Below the pieces are notes generated by a model. The model ran no database searches and had not been told where the DNA came from. It worked only from the letters and a program-made list of their open reading frames with translations. A program made the position numbers and the translations under genes. A stretch of DNA of 64,000 bases, taken from NCBI GenBank assembly GCA_963513935.1, contig OY740769.1, positions 75,800,355 through 75,864,354 on the forward strand. The letters run 5' to 3'. Of this stretch, positions 24,706-36,845 are shown one piece after another; within the stretch, counting starts at the first letter, position 1; each line of letters opens with the position of its first letter. The stretch comes from Aphrophora alni (Eukaryota > Arthropoda > Insecta > Hemiptera > Aphrophoridae).

Positions 24706-24951
24706 ATGGTAGCGTTGACAATGACAATAAAGGCTGGATATAAATTTGACTGTGGGTGTAAGAAAAAAATTGTAACCAAGGAGCTGAAATTAATATTACA
24801 AGTAGTAATTTCATCGGTCAGGATGATTTGTATTGTATTACCCAAACGGTACTTTCCATTCGGATCATCGTTCACCAATTGTCGTAGTTGGATATTTTGT
24901 AGTTGTTACATTACAAGACATACGCAAGATATGATTCCTTTTCCTATTTAA
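24706..24951 (+). CDS. Unassigned ORF, 81 aa
   Basis: An ATG-initiated frame of 81 codons in a less AT-rich patch. It encodes a Cys-containing segment (CGCKKK near residues 16-21) and a hydrophobic centre. An opposite-strand frame of 60 codons (24696-24878) overlaps it. I recognise no family. Two overlapping opposite frames and the lack of codon-position signal argue for chance. Confidence 0.1.
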   Translation: MVALTMTIKAGYKFDCGCKKKIVTKELKLILQVVISSVRMICIVLPKRYFPFGSSFTNCRSWIFCSCYITRHTQDMIPFPI

Positions 24952-26018
24952 CCGTTACAATAAATATATAGAATATTTTACTCTTTATTAATCTTATATA
25001 ACACACACATACAAGAAAGTGTCGATATGTTGAAAGTGAATATAAAGGTTCCAGTTTTGGTGTTCATTCATACGTGGAATTTTCTCTATAATGGTGCTTT
25101 AAAAAGTGGAATTCTGATTAGATGTGGCATATTTTTTATTAAAGAAACCATTCAAATATACGGTCAAACAAAATTTTAAGAATTTTATAAGTGAACGAAT
25201 GTAGAAATCTAACTAAAAATTCCACTTCCCACCTGTCGATATCACATTTACGAAAACAAATTACGATTAATAGCAACGCTCTCCGAAATGTTTATTAAAT
25301 TTCACATATGTGCTAGTTTTTAAATTTCGTTGAATATGTTTCCAACTTTAAAAAGTAGTCGGAAGATTTCAAAATAGTAACCATGTTAAAGAGTTTTTCT
25401 TTAGTTGTCTTATATCTTAGACATATTTGAGAATATAGTTCATTAAAAATTTACAACATATCAAGGCTTTGAAGGATACGACTGGATTCATAAAAATGTC
25501 CAAGAAATGTACGTATTATTAGCTAAGTGTCAACAACTTTAGGATTAATGGGTGTAATAGAATAATCAAACATGTTAGACAATTATATTTCTACAAATAG
25601 TTTTATATATGTTGCTATTTAGGAAGTATAGGCATTCAATACTTCAAGGCATTGCTTTGATAATATTATATTTTAATTATTTTTTTCAAAAAGAAACATC
25701 ATTTACGAAAAATAAAATTTAAAAAAGCATTAAAATGGGTATCAAAATCAATTCTTTATATTTTTATTTATAATGATTGATCATCACATTCAATAACGCC
25801 ATAAGTGTCAATAATGTTAACAAAAATGTTATGTTAATTTTTAATGCTCGGACTCCATTTTATTTTTATTTTTTGATGTACAGTTTACATTAATTATATA
25901 GCTAACAGATTTTAATATCTCGTTAGATGGTTAATTTTAACTGCAGTGCCTCTTCAGCATGTATACATATATATAATTGAAATATATATAATAAAGACTT
26001 ATTGAAATATAGCGTTGT

Positions 26019-26330
26019 ATGAAACCTAACAGAATAAATTATATTGATCGATCTAAAATTTTTGATTTCAAGTCGATTCTCATATTTCTGGTGTTGTGTA
26101 TCCCCATCTACCCTCAAAGTGCATGTGGCCATAAGCTGAAATCAGCTTATATGATCGTTCTTTTGTTTTCAAACTCGAATATCTTAGCAAACGAGAATCC
26201 AGATATAAAAGAATACAAGATAATTGCATCCTACCACATTGACAAATTACCTGTTTATCTTTATGAACAACTTACAGTGTATTTACAAAGACTTCACTCA
26301 TTCACACTAATTAAGGATGAAATAATATAA
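26019..26330 (+). CDS. Unassigned ORF, 103 aa, one hydrophobic helix
   Basis: An ATG-initiated frame of 103 codons, long for this base composition. Residues about 19-31 (SILIFLVLCIPIY) are hydrophobic enough for a membrane segment and a second hydrophobic stretch follows at about 45-52. The C-terminal half is polar with several Tyr and Leu (YHIDKLPVYLYEQL). No family recognised. No splice or promoter context was seen, and a 69-codon opposite frame overlaps it. It may be part of an unnamed transposon or a chance frame. Confidence 0.15.
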   Translation: MKPNRINYIDRSKIFDFKSILIFLVLCIPIYPQSACGHKLKSAYMIVLLFSNSNILANENPDIKEYKIIASYHIDKLPVYLYEQLTVYLQRLHSFTLIKDEII

Positions 26331-26718
26331 TTAAGAAAAGACAAGTTCCCTCATTATACCTTTTGTAAAATCTACAAGCAGAAATAAAGTAAAGTTGAAT
26401 CACAAGAAAACCTGTTCACAGAATTATGAATTAAATTATTTTCCTTTCATTTCACGTGGAAATTTTACAATTAAATTAGAGCTTGAATTTTCCTTTATCT
26501 TTTAAGTTAGTTTTATCTAAAGAAGAAAAATATTCCTGAAAATTTTATGGCCGTAATAATTATCTGAAAATGTGGAAAATAGAAAATGAAATATTTTTAA
26601 ATGTATATTTTAATCTCTAAAGTTAAAATCTACGTTTAAATTCTAACAATTTCTGTAGTTAGGAAAAAATAATAATATGAATTTAGATAACTATTACTTT
26701 TAATTCTAGTTGTAGAAA

Positions 26719-27180
26719 GTGTCATTTTACCCTCACCTCTTACCCCGCCCTTTGCCCCTTCACTTCTTGCCCTAGCTCTTGCCCTACCCCTTGCCCCTCC
26801 TCTTCACCTCTTGCCACGCCCCATGCCCCTTACCACTTGCCCAGCACTTTGCTTCTCCCACTCACATCTTGCCCAACCCCTTGCCCCTATTCCTCACCTC
26901 TTGCCACGCCCCATGCCACTCCCCCTTACCACTTGCCCAGCACTTTTCTTCTCCCACTAATCTCTTGCCCCTACCCCTCACCTCTTGCCACGCCCCTTGC
27001 CCCCACAATTCTTGCTCTACCTCTTGCCCCGCATCTTCACCCTCCCCCTCACCTCTTGCCACGCCCCTTGTCCCTCTCTTCACCTCTTACTTCGCTCTAG
27101 TACCCCGCACTTCTTGCTCCGCCCTTTGCTACTCCCCCTCACTTCTTACCCCGCCCCTTGTTCCTCCCCACACTTATTGT
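26719..27180. repeat. C-rich minisatellite
   Basis: About 450 bp with almost no G on the plus strand outside TTGCC, CGCC and similar triplets. The basic phrase is 'cctcacctcttgccacgccc' plus 'cttgccc' variants, about 25-30 bp. A larger unit of about 95 bp, 'cacctcttgccacgccccat' through 'cttgcccagcactttt' or 'gctttgcttc' and 'tctcccact', repeats from about 26806 and 26898. The minus strand has G-runs such as GGGGCAAGGGGTAGGG. Frames through it (26779-27195, 26837-27100, 26862-27083 minus, 26985-27185) encode Pro, Leu, Cys and His or Gly, Glu and Arg repeats and are artefacts of the repeat. Confidence 0.92.
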
Positions 27181-28289
27181 CATAAATCCCAATAATATGA
27201 CATTACAATAATATAATATCACACATCCCATAAATATGACGATATAATTGAAATCTATATATTATTATTCTTTACAACTAAAACGACTCAGTATCTTACA
27301 AGATATGTGAAAGCATTTTACCAACTTAAAATATTACTTGAATTTAGACCCAATAAATATTTTTTTAATATTTTCGAATCTACAACTTTTGTATTATACA
27401 TATCAGTCATATAAACATTCATACTTATACTGTTAAGACCTAAGTCACAGAAATTGTAATAAAATGTGAACTAAGAAACTTAAAAAACCAAGAAACTGAC
27501 CAATTAATACACCTTAAATAACACAATGACGGTAAACAATATATTTATAAATGTATGAAGTATTATTATTATTTTTTTTAATAACTAATGAGAATACAAG
27601 CAGTAGTATAAATTATACAAAAACACATTAGAAGATTGTTCAGTAGAAACAGAAGACGATAACAATTTATCATTCTCAGTTATTACAAAATATTATTTTT
27701 TATTTTTTTTGAAAATTACAAATCATAAAATTTCTATCATAGTAAATACCTTTGCAGAAAGAAAGTATCAGAAATTCACAACAAACATTATTATAATAAA
27801 AAATAATAATAATAAAACAGAAAGTTGTAACCTAAGTCCATTTAAAAGCATACATAAATCCACGTGTTTTTACTTATCATAGTCACGCACACAACAACAT
27901 AGTTTCAAAAACATTGTATAAATATTTTGGGAAAGTTGACTCATGTTCAAACACAACATGAATACGTAACTAATTAAATAACAATTTAAAGAAAATGGAA
28001 AATGTATTTTATTTAAAGTGTTCTAACAGATCATTCCGTTAAATATTGAACGAAAAGGAAAACAATAGAAAAGGATTTCAAGATGTTATTAGGAAAATAA
28101 TCATTGTTTTTGATTGCGTAGCTTAAATACCCAGAAAAAACAATGACCTAAAAAATATGCATATAATTGGTAGGTATATGTAAAATCACAAAATTTTGTA
28201 TTACTTATGATTTAATTTATTTTATTAAAATATTTATTATGTTCTTGTGAAAGAATAATTAGAATAATAAATATTAGGAAAACAATTTT
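27181..28289. other. AT-rich non-coding stretch
   Basis: No gene supported; T- and A-runs only. Homology to the repeat family that follows may start earlier, near 27900, but is weak there. Confidence 0.55.
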
Positions 28290-28504
28290 ACAGTTTATTT
28301 TTAACCTCAGAAAGCAGCACTTTAGACCAATCTTAAAGATTTCCCATAGGCGCCATCACTCCTATTTTAAATCACTTAAACCCACGTCTCAAAAGACAGT
28401 CTGGACACAGAGTTATACAAATAATATACTTTCTATAACTTCACTGCTGCAGAAACTAAATTTGTTTTTTAATATTTTTTTCATAATAAACTATACTATA
28501 CTAT

Positions 28505-28556
<52 letters not shown>

Positions 28557-28567
28557 ATTCTTAAATA

Positions 28568-28620
<53 letters not shown>

Positions 28621-29265
28621 TTTGTTTAGATCGTTATAAACGATTTGGATTCATCTAGCCATGGTGAAACTTTTAAATAAAATCATATAGATTTACCAAA
28701 TATCTGACAATCTATATGTTACCTAGTAAATATGATCAGATTAATATTCAGGATGGCGGGACAAGAGGGACGATAAAGGGTGATAACAAAAATTAATACT
28801 ATTCACTTTTTAATGTCATGTTTATTTTTTAGTTTGGCAAAAATTGTAGTGAGGTAAATTATTGTTAATTTGTTAATGGGTTGGCGTGAGAGATTGATAT
28901 TTTTAACAGGTGGATTGTAACTGTGTTGTTCAGGAATGTTACATAAATAACATTACGTTCAGAAACATAAAATTTAGTTTCTGGCAGTGTCGTCCTAACA
29001 CTGTTTTTTTACCTTGCCAATTTACCTTATGAGCTAATTGTTGTTGGTCCTGACTCGCCAAATATTGTTCTAAACAAACACTCTTCACTGATAATTTTCA
29101 ACATTTACAACTGTTTTTTTCAGATATACTCTGAACGAATGAAATTGTGAAACGTATTATTAATGTTTTTTATGATTTTTTACTGCAATTCAACTATAAT
29201 AGAGAGAACAACTTCTTGATGAATTAGAGAGTACAGAAATATATCATAACAAAATCTTTGATTGA
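28290..29265 (+). repeat. Dispersed repeat family, copy C
   Basis: The left part (28306-28420) aligns with 61385-61500: shared 'agaaa-cagca', 'tctaga-ta' or 'ttagaccaat', 'cttaaagattt' or 'cttcaaagattt' and 'ttaaatca'. The right part aligns with copy A: 'gtcctgactcgccaaatatt', 'actctt-actgata', 'gagaacaacttcttgatg' and 'agagagtacagaaatat'. Two (TA)n arrays have grown in the middle. Same strand as copies A and B. Confidence 0.6.
28490..28616. repeat. (CTATA)n followed by two (TA)n arrays
   Basis: Four CTATA-type pentanucleotides lead into (TA)n at 28509-28552, then 17 bp ('attattcttaaatagga'), then a second (TA)n at 28570-28616. The split array may be one tract interrupted by mutation. Confidence 0.95.
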
Positions 29266-32200
29266 ATACATTTAATATTTAATTTAAAAAATTTAAGACA
29301 AATCGAAATATACAAATTTGACTTTAAACGTAAAGTTATGAAAAGTAAGAATATAATGAAAAATAATAATGCATTTCTTTATTTCTATATTTATAGATTT
29401 ATTTATAATCTATCTATTATTAATAGTTTCTATCCATTCACTCTAATCTTTTTCGCTATTTGAAAGAACCTTACCTTCTATATATACGAAATTATTCATG
29501 AATATTTTTTCCAAAAATTTAGTAGATTTTCAAGCAAAGCCTAGACAAAATTATTTATATAAATTATTTCAAATAAACCATAACCTTAAAGTATTTACGA
29601 AGGTGTACTTTAGTACTTTGGCATACAGGAAATAATCCTCAGTAAACTCATAAAGTTAAAATTTGTTGTAAATTATTGTTACTTTTTATATACATAAATT
29701 TACTCGCAGGAGAAATATATACTTACACTCTGTATTCATGAAACCTTAAAATTTTGAAGCTACTGTATTAATTTTAAAAAATATATATGAACATTTCAAT
29801 TTAATATATTTTATATTGTTGTGCGTTTTAAAATCCTTAAATACATTAAAGTATGGTAAGCAAATTTAAATTTAAATCATGTAGTTTTTTCTCAAAAAGA
29901 AATTCATTTATAAAAAGTGGGAAACTGAATCCATGTAAAGCAACAAAGCAATACAAATTAAACACGGCAATAGAAGGTAAAATACATGAATGACAAATAC
30001 ATAAAAACTGGCAATATAAGACAACCCTGACAATATAAAAAAAAATCTAGACAATATAAGTTAACCTCGTTAGTAAAATGCACCTATGGTAATAGAAGTA
30101 TACCCAGGATTGAAAACAAAAATCCAAGTTTTAAAGTTATTGGTTAATTATTGATTATTCTTACTGTATTATTGATACAGGTTATTCGAAAATGTGCAAT
30201 CACTTGTGTATATAAATTATTGTAAGAAGTTTCAGCAGTATGGATCAACTCTCTCGTTGTCACAGGATAAAATTAGATGATGAGAAAATTTAAAATAATC
30301 AACACTGTGTAACGCTACGTTAGAAAATAAAATCAAACAAGTGACTTGAGGGGTTTCCTACTGAAAATTGGATTTTCGACAATATGTGTTTTTATTTAAC
30401 TGAAAAATATTTTTGTTATTTAATAGCTCAATTTTAAATGGCGTCTAGTTTTTAATTTTTCACATGTTTGCGATATTTAAACTTTGTCGATGAGTTAAAA
30501 ACCTATGTTGAATTTTTAATAGATTTCATTATTTAGGTCCTCTGAATCCAAACAAAGTTTATAGAATTTTATCTGTCTGTCTTCTGTTGTAGGGTTGTGT
30601 TCTAGATCACATACTGAGTATATATATATATATATATTAATACAATTTGGTAAGTGTTTACCTTTTGACCATATATCGTGCCTTTAAAAAATATTACAAA
30701 AAAACAAACATAATTGAAATTATGTAATAACGCCAAAAAACAAACAAAATTACAATTTTAAATCAAGTATTTTTATCAACTTTTACTCAAGTGTAGCCTC
30801 TAAGAACCCAAAACCAAACGTATTTCTCCCCATTTTTTTAAAAACAACGGTTCGTGAGTTTTCGGTAAAATCACAATTAATAGGCCATCATACTGTTATA
30901 AAATACTTAATTTCTCAAATTGTATAACAAAACTGGGATTACATTCTATTTCAGTGAAATGGAAATATTATGGACTCTAATAAAAATCCCAATAATGGAG
31001 GAAAAAACAAAATGAACTTCTATTTTATCAAATACGACTTTCGCTGAGGCTCAATTGGGTTTGAGAATGGGTGAGCGAGAGAGTTTGTGCTAGGTTTTTG
31101 CACTAATTATCTGATTATGTACAGATTCTTATGAAACCTAGATTCATCATTTTATGTAGGGATATGTGCGGTTTCACCTTAGTCAACAATTTGAGATAAA
31201 AAAAATCGAAATATTTGACTAAAAACACACACTTGATACTGTTTCTTTTTAGCCCATTATAGGATTCATTTCATATTTATTTAATAACTCATAGATGTTC
31301 TAGATAATAATGATTTAATGCGCGTCATCTTATTTTTTCTCCAAGTTTTTGTTTCATATATTTAGTTTAAGGTAAGTCGGAAATAAAAAAGTTATTAGGT
31401 TTCTTTCTTTTTTTTTTATTTCGGGAATCCTCTGAAAACTTTGAAATCATATCATATTAAACTTGTATTTTGTTATGGAAATTCTACAGCTAAAAAAGGT
31501 ATACGTTTTCTTTGTAAGAAATCAATTCAAAACTATGGACAAAGAGACCAAATTCCGTAATGAAGATTTTGAAGTGATTTTCAAATGGCGGATTCAAGTT
31601 AAGTTAAAACCCGCTACATGAAAATATGTTGTTTTTTTTCTAACAATTAACTGCTACATTTGGAAATGATAATGTTATCTTAAAATAATGTAATTAATTG
31701 TTTACAAATATAATAAAATCTTTTTAATTCTTACTTATCCACCGAAACACAAACAAAGTTACGTTTATCTCAATCACAACAAACTATCTACATAATTTAA
31801 AATGATATTCCAATAACGTTGCTTATGTCAGTAAACAATAAATGTTTCAAACATATTTATATTCTTTTATACTTGGATGTTAATTACAGATAGGCTAAAA
31901 ATAAAGGAAAAGTTTTAATAACCCTTCACATTTATATCACCATCTTAATATTTTTATTTTTGTTAATCCAAGTTCGAATAGGTGAACTATTTTTAACACT
32001 ATAACAAAACCACCCATTGTTGTACTTTATCCAAACTACCTGCCTCAGACCAGTTGACGAATTTCTCAATAGATAAATTCACAATTAATTTTAAGGTATT
32101 ATGGTTTTAAGCCTAGTAGACTCTACGTAAAATAAATTATGCCAACAGGGGAAAGTTGTAAGAAAAACAGTTTTACATTTAAAACTAACAGTGTTAGACA

Positions 32201-32973
32201 ACATTACAAATAAAAATGCTTGAAATTTACATGATGCTTTGAAGAACTGAAGACATTAGATATTAGGTATTCTGTAAATAAGATTAAATTAGTCGTTTCA
32301 TAACTGAAATGTATGTTCTATTTATTAAGAGGCGTAGTAACCATGTACCTACAGAAATGTTTACAAAAGAACAATCAGGAAGCATGGCTGGAACAAATTG
32401 ATATTACTCTAGGAGAGAATAATTGCTAATTGTTACATTCTTATTCCATTTATATTAATAAGAGGATATATGGCCATGTAGAAAGCATAAATGTTGGGAT
32501 TTTCGTAAATATATCTGTTTTTTTTGTATTTTTGAGAAATATATGCTGAGGGAGAAAATTTGATAGATGTTGAGAATAGTTTAGATAGATTGCAGTTAGT
32601 TTGATACTTACAAACATTTCATATGGTTGTTATCACAGTCTGAACACGTTGTGTTGGCTCCATTCAATTTGTACCACAATGATACACAATATATGTTTTC
32701 AATACTTTATTTTACACTTAATCCAAACAACCTGCAAACGGAACAAAACATGTATAAATTAATATACTCTGACAAATGCGCACAATGAAAGTGTAAACAT
32801 CAGCTATTCACGATCAAAACAATAGCCAATACATATCTAAGCAGTCTAGCGTGATACATCGATTCAATACACAATTCAAAAAGTAAATTTGTAATCAAAG
32901 TTCGCTTCGCTTATGTTTCATATTACTTTTTCCAAACATACGTTTATACATCACTGAGCCCTTTTAGGAATAA
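29266..32973. other. AT-rich non-coding stretch
   Basis: No gene supported. Three short related phrases containing 'acaatataa' or 'gcaatataag' occur at about 30010-30065. A (TA)n tract is at 30619-30638. A less AT-rich patch around 31020-31180 (gctgaggctcaattgggttt) could not be named. Confidence 0.55.
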
Positions 32974-33002
32974 CTCTGTGAATATTTAATCTATTCACAG
33001 AG
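32974..33002. other. Perfect 11-bp stem hairpin
   Basis: ctctgtgaata, a 7-nt loop (tttaatc), then tattcacagag. The stem is perfect and not purely A/T. No following T-run on the plus strand that would give a clear role. Confidence 0.7.
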
Positions 33003-34510
33003 GGGATAGGTTATTGATTTTAATTTCGCGTCAGCCACATTTGTTTATGTTATTTTCTAATTATCAATTTTATACTTCTGGACGTTCACTTTATATTGCT
33101 TCCTTTTGATAGCCTTTAGGGTCAAAAGAATATCCATTAATTGATGAGATTAATTTTACATCATAATTTTATCTTTTATGTGTCATTTAATAAAACAAAC
33201 TTTAAGGACTTTCCATATGTAATATAAATGTTTTTAAAACGGATTTTGGTAATGTTTTAAAAAAATGTCTTACTGTACTATTAGATTTAACTAATTAAAT
33301 TTTTAAGCAAATTGATTTATTTAATAATCTACATTAAAAAGATATCCGTCTTTAAAACCGAACTAGTTTGTTTTAGGGACAATTATTTTAAGTGTCGCCA
33401 TATCATAATTATTTGATGATTTAAAATACATCTGATAAAAAGACATAGTTTTTTTTCTAATTCATTAAGTCGGACTGAAATGAAAACTATTAGATGGTTT
33501 ACAACTACCCTTAAGGTATGGAATTTTCATTAAAAAATATCACAATTTAATTTCTCCCCTTTTTTTAGTTAGTAAGGAACATATCATATTTTTAAAACTA
33601 ACTTGTTAACAATTTCTGTACTTTTAAATTAAGTCAAAAGCAAATCTATATAACAACCGAAGGATGAATTAACTTTCGTAAGTCGTTATGTATTATTTCT
33701 GTGCCCTAACCAATTTCAGAGCCATTTCCATAAATCTTACTTAACTGGCCTAGTTACACATAAAAAAAAATAACTAATAGCCTTAAGTTAAGTAGCGAGT
33801 GTTCCCCTTTAATTTCAACAAGCACTAACTTCAAATCCTGTAAATTTTGCGCGAGAACAGAACGAATTGACACTTCCACTGGAAGTTTTAAACTTTTCGA
33901 TATCTATCCTGAAATTCCCAACTACTTCATCAGTTAAGTTAGGCCTAATTGTCCAAACCCCTCTTTTTGGAATACCGCTTCCCTTTTTCTTAGGGAGAAC
34001 ACGAACAAAGCTATGAATATATTTGATTTATTCTCGGATGTGTTCTTAAGAATTCTATGAGTAATACACTGTATTTTACCTTTGATGTGTCTTCTTGTCT
34101 CTTAGTGTGAGGATTGGGATATAACACCAAAATTGCAAAGCTGCTCTTTACAAAAAAAATCAACCATTTATTTAGAAAATAAATATAAGAACTGATATAT
34201 TTTACTGATCAAATTAAAATTAAATTATCTTTTCTTTATATCACAAATCTTAATATATGAGCAGGTGACTTTTCGTTTTAGTTAAATTAGAAAATTTGTT
34301 TTCCTTTTAATTACTTTACTTGTATTCAAAACTAACAATTAATTTCTGCTTGAACTTCTAATTTGTCAAATCACAACGTAATTAGTGTTCAGGAATCAAG
34401 TATTTATGATTTAATTTACCATCTTTAACAAACATATATTTTCAACATAAAAAATCCACACACATGATAAATCTTATAATATACACGAAATAAATAAAAG
34501 ACTTTTATTC
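33003..34510. other. AT-rich non-coding stretch
   Basis: No gene supported; one TAGGCCTA palindrome at 33940. Confidence 0.55.
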
Positions 34511-34633
34511 TTTAGTAAAACACAAATTTATTGAAACTTGCCAACCATGGCTTCGCTAGTACCAATACCTTGACAATGATGTAACTAGTGAAACCATGGT
34601 TGGCAATTTTCAATACATTTGTGGTTTACTAAA
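34511..34633. repeat. Large hairpin, 50-bp arms, 23-bp loop
   Basis: Left arm 34511-34560 and right arm 34584-34633 are reverse complements over 50 bp with about six mismatches and no gaps. The arms contain 'tttagtaaa' at the outer ends and 'ttgccaaccatgg' in the middle. The loop is 23 bp. The outer ends are flanked by A/T-runs and no clear target duplication can be fixed. It could be a small palindromic MITE or a transcribed hairpin RNA precursor. The sequence supports the fold but not the role. Confidence 0.85.
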
Positions 34634-35480
34634 AAAAAAATATTTTATTTGTTAAAATGGAATACTACCAAGTAGCTACGGTCGTTAGCATAAATAGTTA
34701 TATACATGAAATATTTGAATAACATATTTTTTTATGAAAGTCCCATGAAAATTAACCAATTTGCTTAATTACCCAGATTTCAAATACTGACTCTTCACTA
34801 ACACTTGGAATAGATAAATTTGAGTTTTTACACGTCAAACCTTGACCGACGTGTGTTTATCCAGCGACTCTTTGGTAGTATCTGCTGTTGTTGCCATCGT
34901 TTTAGGCTGGTTATTCCATTAACAAGTTGAACATGGCCGTGTAACGATCTCTTTTATCATTTAACTGTTTCATTTGATCAATTTACCATTTTTTCTCTCA
35001 ATTTTCACAGAACCATTTGCTTTCACAGTTCAATAGAATGGATATAAATTTATTTACTTCTCTTTACAACATTATCCAAATTATTTATTTTAACTTTTTG
35101 TGAATTTAAACTGACTCAAAGCTTTTACTATTTCATAACATAAATTAATTTAATTTTAAATTCTGAAACAAACTGGCGTGAGGTTATAGTTGCCTTCACA
35201 TTTTAGAAATTTTTATAAGAGAGTCTCCTCTTGGAGGTCTGTAGTAAATTTATATAGCCGGAAATTTCCCATTTTTTCTACTATTTCTCCCATGAATTTG
35301 ACAAAAATTTGACTATTCTAATTTTGACAAAAATAAACATTTTTATTTTGACTATTCTAGCGGGTATCAATTAATACAAAATACCCGTAATAAATATGAA
35401 TTGAGCACTATTTGTACTATAATTACATATCCTCTACTTTTGATATTTCATACTTTCAAAATTCATCTAATCTTGATTTT
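34634..35480. other. AT-rich non-coding stretch
   Basis: No gene supported. Confidence 0.55.
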
Positions 35481-35680
35481 TATTTTCAAAATTGCTAACC
35501 TAGGCCTTTCTTGTCTCGCCGAGTCCGCTAATCGTGACGTCAGCGCCAGACATAATCCAGAGTCACAGAAAAGTTTGCTACAACTTTGTCCATTCCTTGC
35601 ATTACAACTATAGTTTAATTTTTTTAACCAAAATACAGCCTCATACAACGATTTTCCGTTGTAGTACATACATCAATTTT
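35481..35680. promoter_or_regulatory. CpG-containing patch with a perfect CRE palindrome
   Basis: Around 35500-35560 the sequence is GC-rich against its flanks and contains 'TGACGTCA' at 35535-35542, the full cAMP-response-element palindrome, next to 'cgccgagtccg' and 'agcgccag'. Frames on both strands (35401-35613 plus, begins at a non-ATG codon; 35463-35669 minus) cross it without recognisable domain. It may be a regulatory patch of a transposon or a host element. Confidence 0.25.
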
Positions 35681-35830
35681 TCATTTTTTATTTAAACCGC
35701 GAATATAAGTAAAATCTACATTTAGTAAATTTTGTAAAAATCTTTAAAAAATCCACATTTACTGTTCTAATGGTAAATTAATAAATATACAGGAAGAAAT
35801 TCAGTAAAGAATGCAAGGTTTATTACCTTA

Positions 35831-35899
35831 TAATATAGGATAAAAGTGCAAACATTACTGGTGAGGTTAAATATTTCCGTATAATCAAAAACAATTTAA

Positions 35900-35955
<56 letters not shown>

Positions 35956-36057
35956 TATATTGATCTAAGTGTTAATAGCAAGTGTTTTCCAATATTCAGT
36001 AAACACATCACCATCATTTAGCCTCGCCAGTAATGTTTGCACTTCTATCCTATATTA
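35831..36057. mobile_element. MITE with 40-bp terminal inverted repeats and TA target duplication
   Basis: 35831-35872 and 36016-36057 are reverse complements over 42 bp with three mismatches. Taking the outermost TA on each side as the target duplication leaves element ends ATATAGGATA...TATCCTATAT (35833-36055), about 223 bp. A TA duplication and short inverted ends point to the Tc1/mariner group of non-autonomous elements. The interior has no coding frame and has gained a (TA)n array (35901-35951), so nothing identifies the parent transposase. Confidence 0.82.
35901..35951. repeat. (TA)n microsatellite inside the MITE
   Basis: About 25 TA repeats between the inverted arms of the MITE. Confidence 0.97.
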
Positions 36058-36845
36058 AAGACAGTCCATTTTTATATGTTTTAAAGGATTTCTTAAATTC
36101 CTGGTAATGTATGTCTTTGTGACCATCTTTCTACCTAGATTCATTGACTGTGGAAGAACAGACGCCTAAGACTAATAAAATCCATATTCAGTACGTTAAA
36201 GGGAAAATTTTAAACAATTCGCAATGCTTTAAGTTGTTCTTATTATAAATAAGAAAATATATTTAACAGCAATTGTTAAAATTTCAATTAGAATACAATG
36301 TAAGACAGTTCATTTTGGTTTATAAATTTTGCTAATAATAATGTTTGGTCAAATTTTTGAAAGATAAATTGTGGACTGTATGGTTATAACGATTCATATC
36401 TAATTTTATTGATTTAAGGTTAGTATAACAGTAACATAACTTATTACAATAACACACTCTCAAGTCATAGGCCTATGTGGAGAAATATGTAATCAGAGTA
36501 TATTCGACATTTTCCAGAAAATGCAAAAGAAGTATAAATGTAAACCTAATTTGAAATATTGCCTTAATCAAGTAATCAACTTCAGGTTAAAATCATTGAA
36601 GACAATAAATAATTAGATACCTACCCTAAATCAACGGTAATTGAAACCGAAGGAATAAAATCTGCAATGTTTTAAATTACTTATAATTGTTATGGGAAGG
36701 GTGATATTATAAAGTGTATATGGAAGTTTGTGATAAATACGTTTTGTATGAAACTTAAGTTTATGTGTAAATTATAAGAACTATTTATGAATGTTTAACA
36801 TGTAAGCACTGACTAAATAATATGTTATTGGACTTTAAAATCGAA
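36058..36845. other. AT-rich non-coding stretch
   Basis: No gene supported; one TAGGCCTA palindrome at 36468. Confidence 0.55.

Larger units (their letters stand above)
23066..26718. other. AT-rich non-coding stretch
   Basis: No gene I can support apart from two unassigned frames listed separately. Some patches (24450-24950) are less AT-rich. Confidence 0.55.

Noticed and set aside
26779..27195. 138-codon Pro/Leu/Cys-rich frame and its overlapping frames
   Set aside because: All lie inside the C-rich minisatellite; several frames on both strands are open at once because the unit lacks stops.
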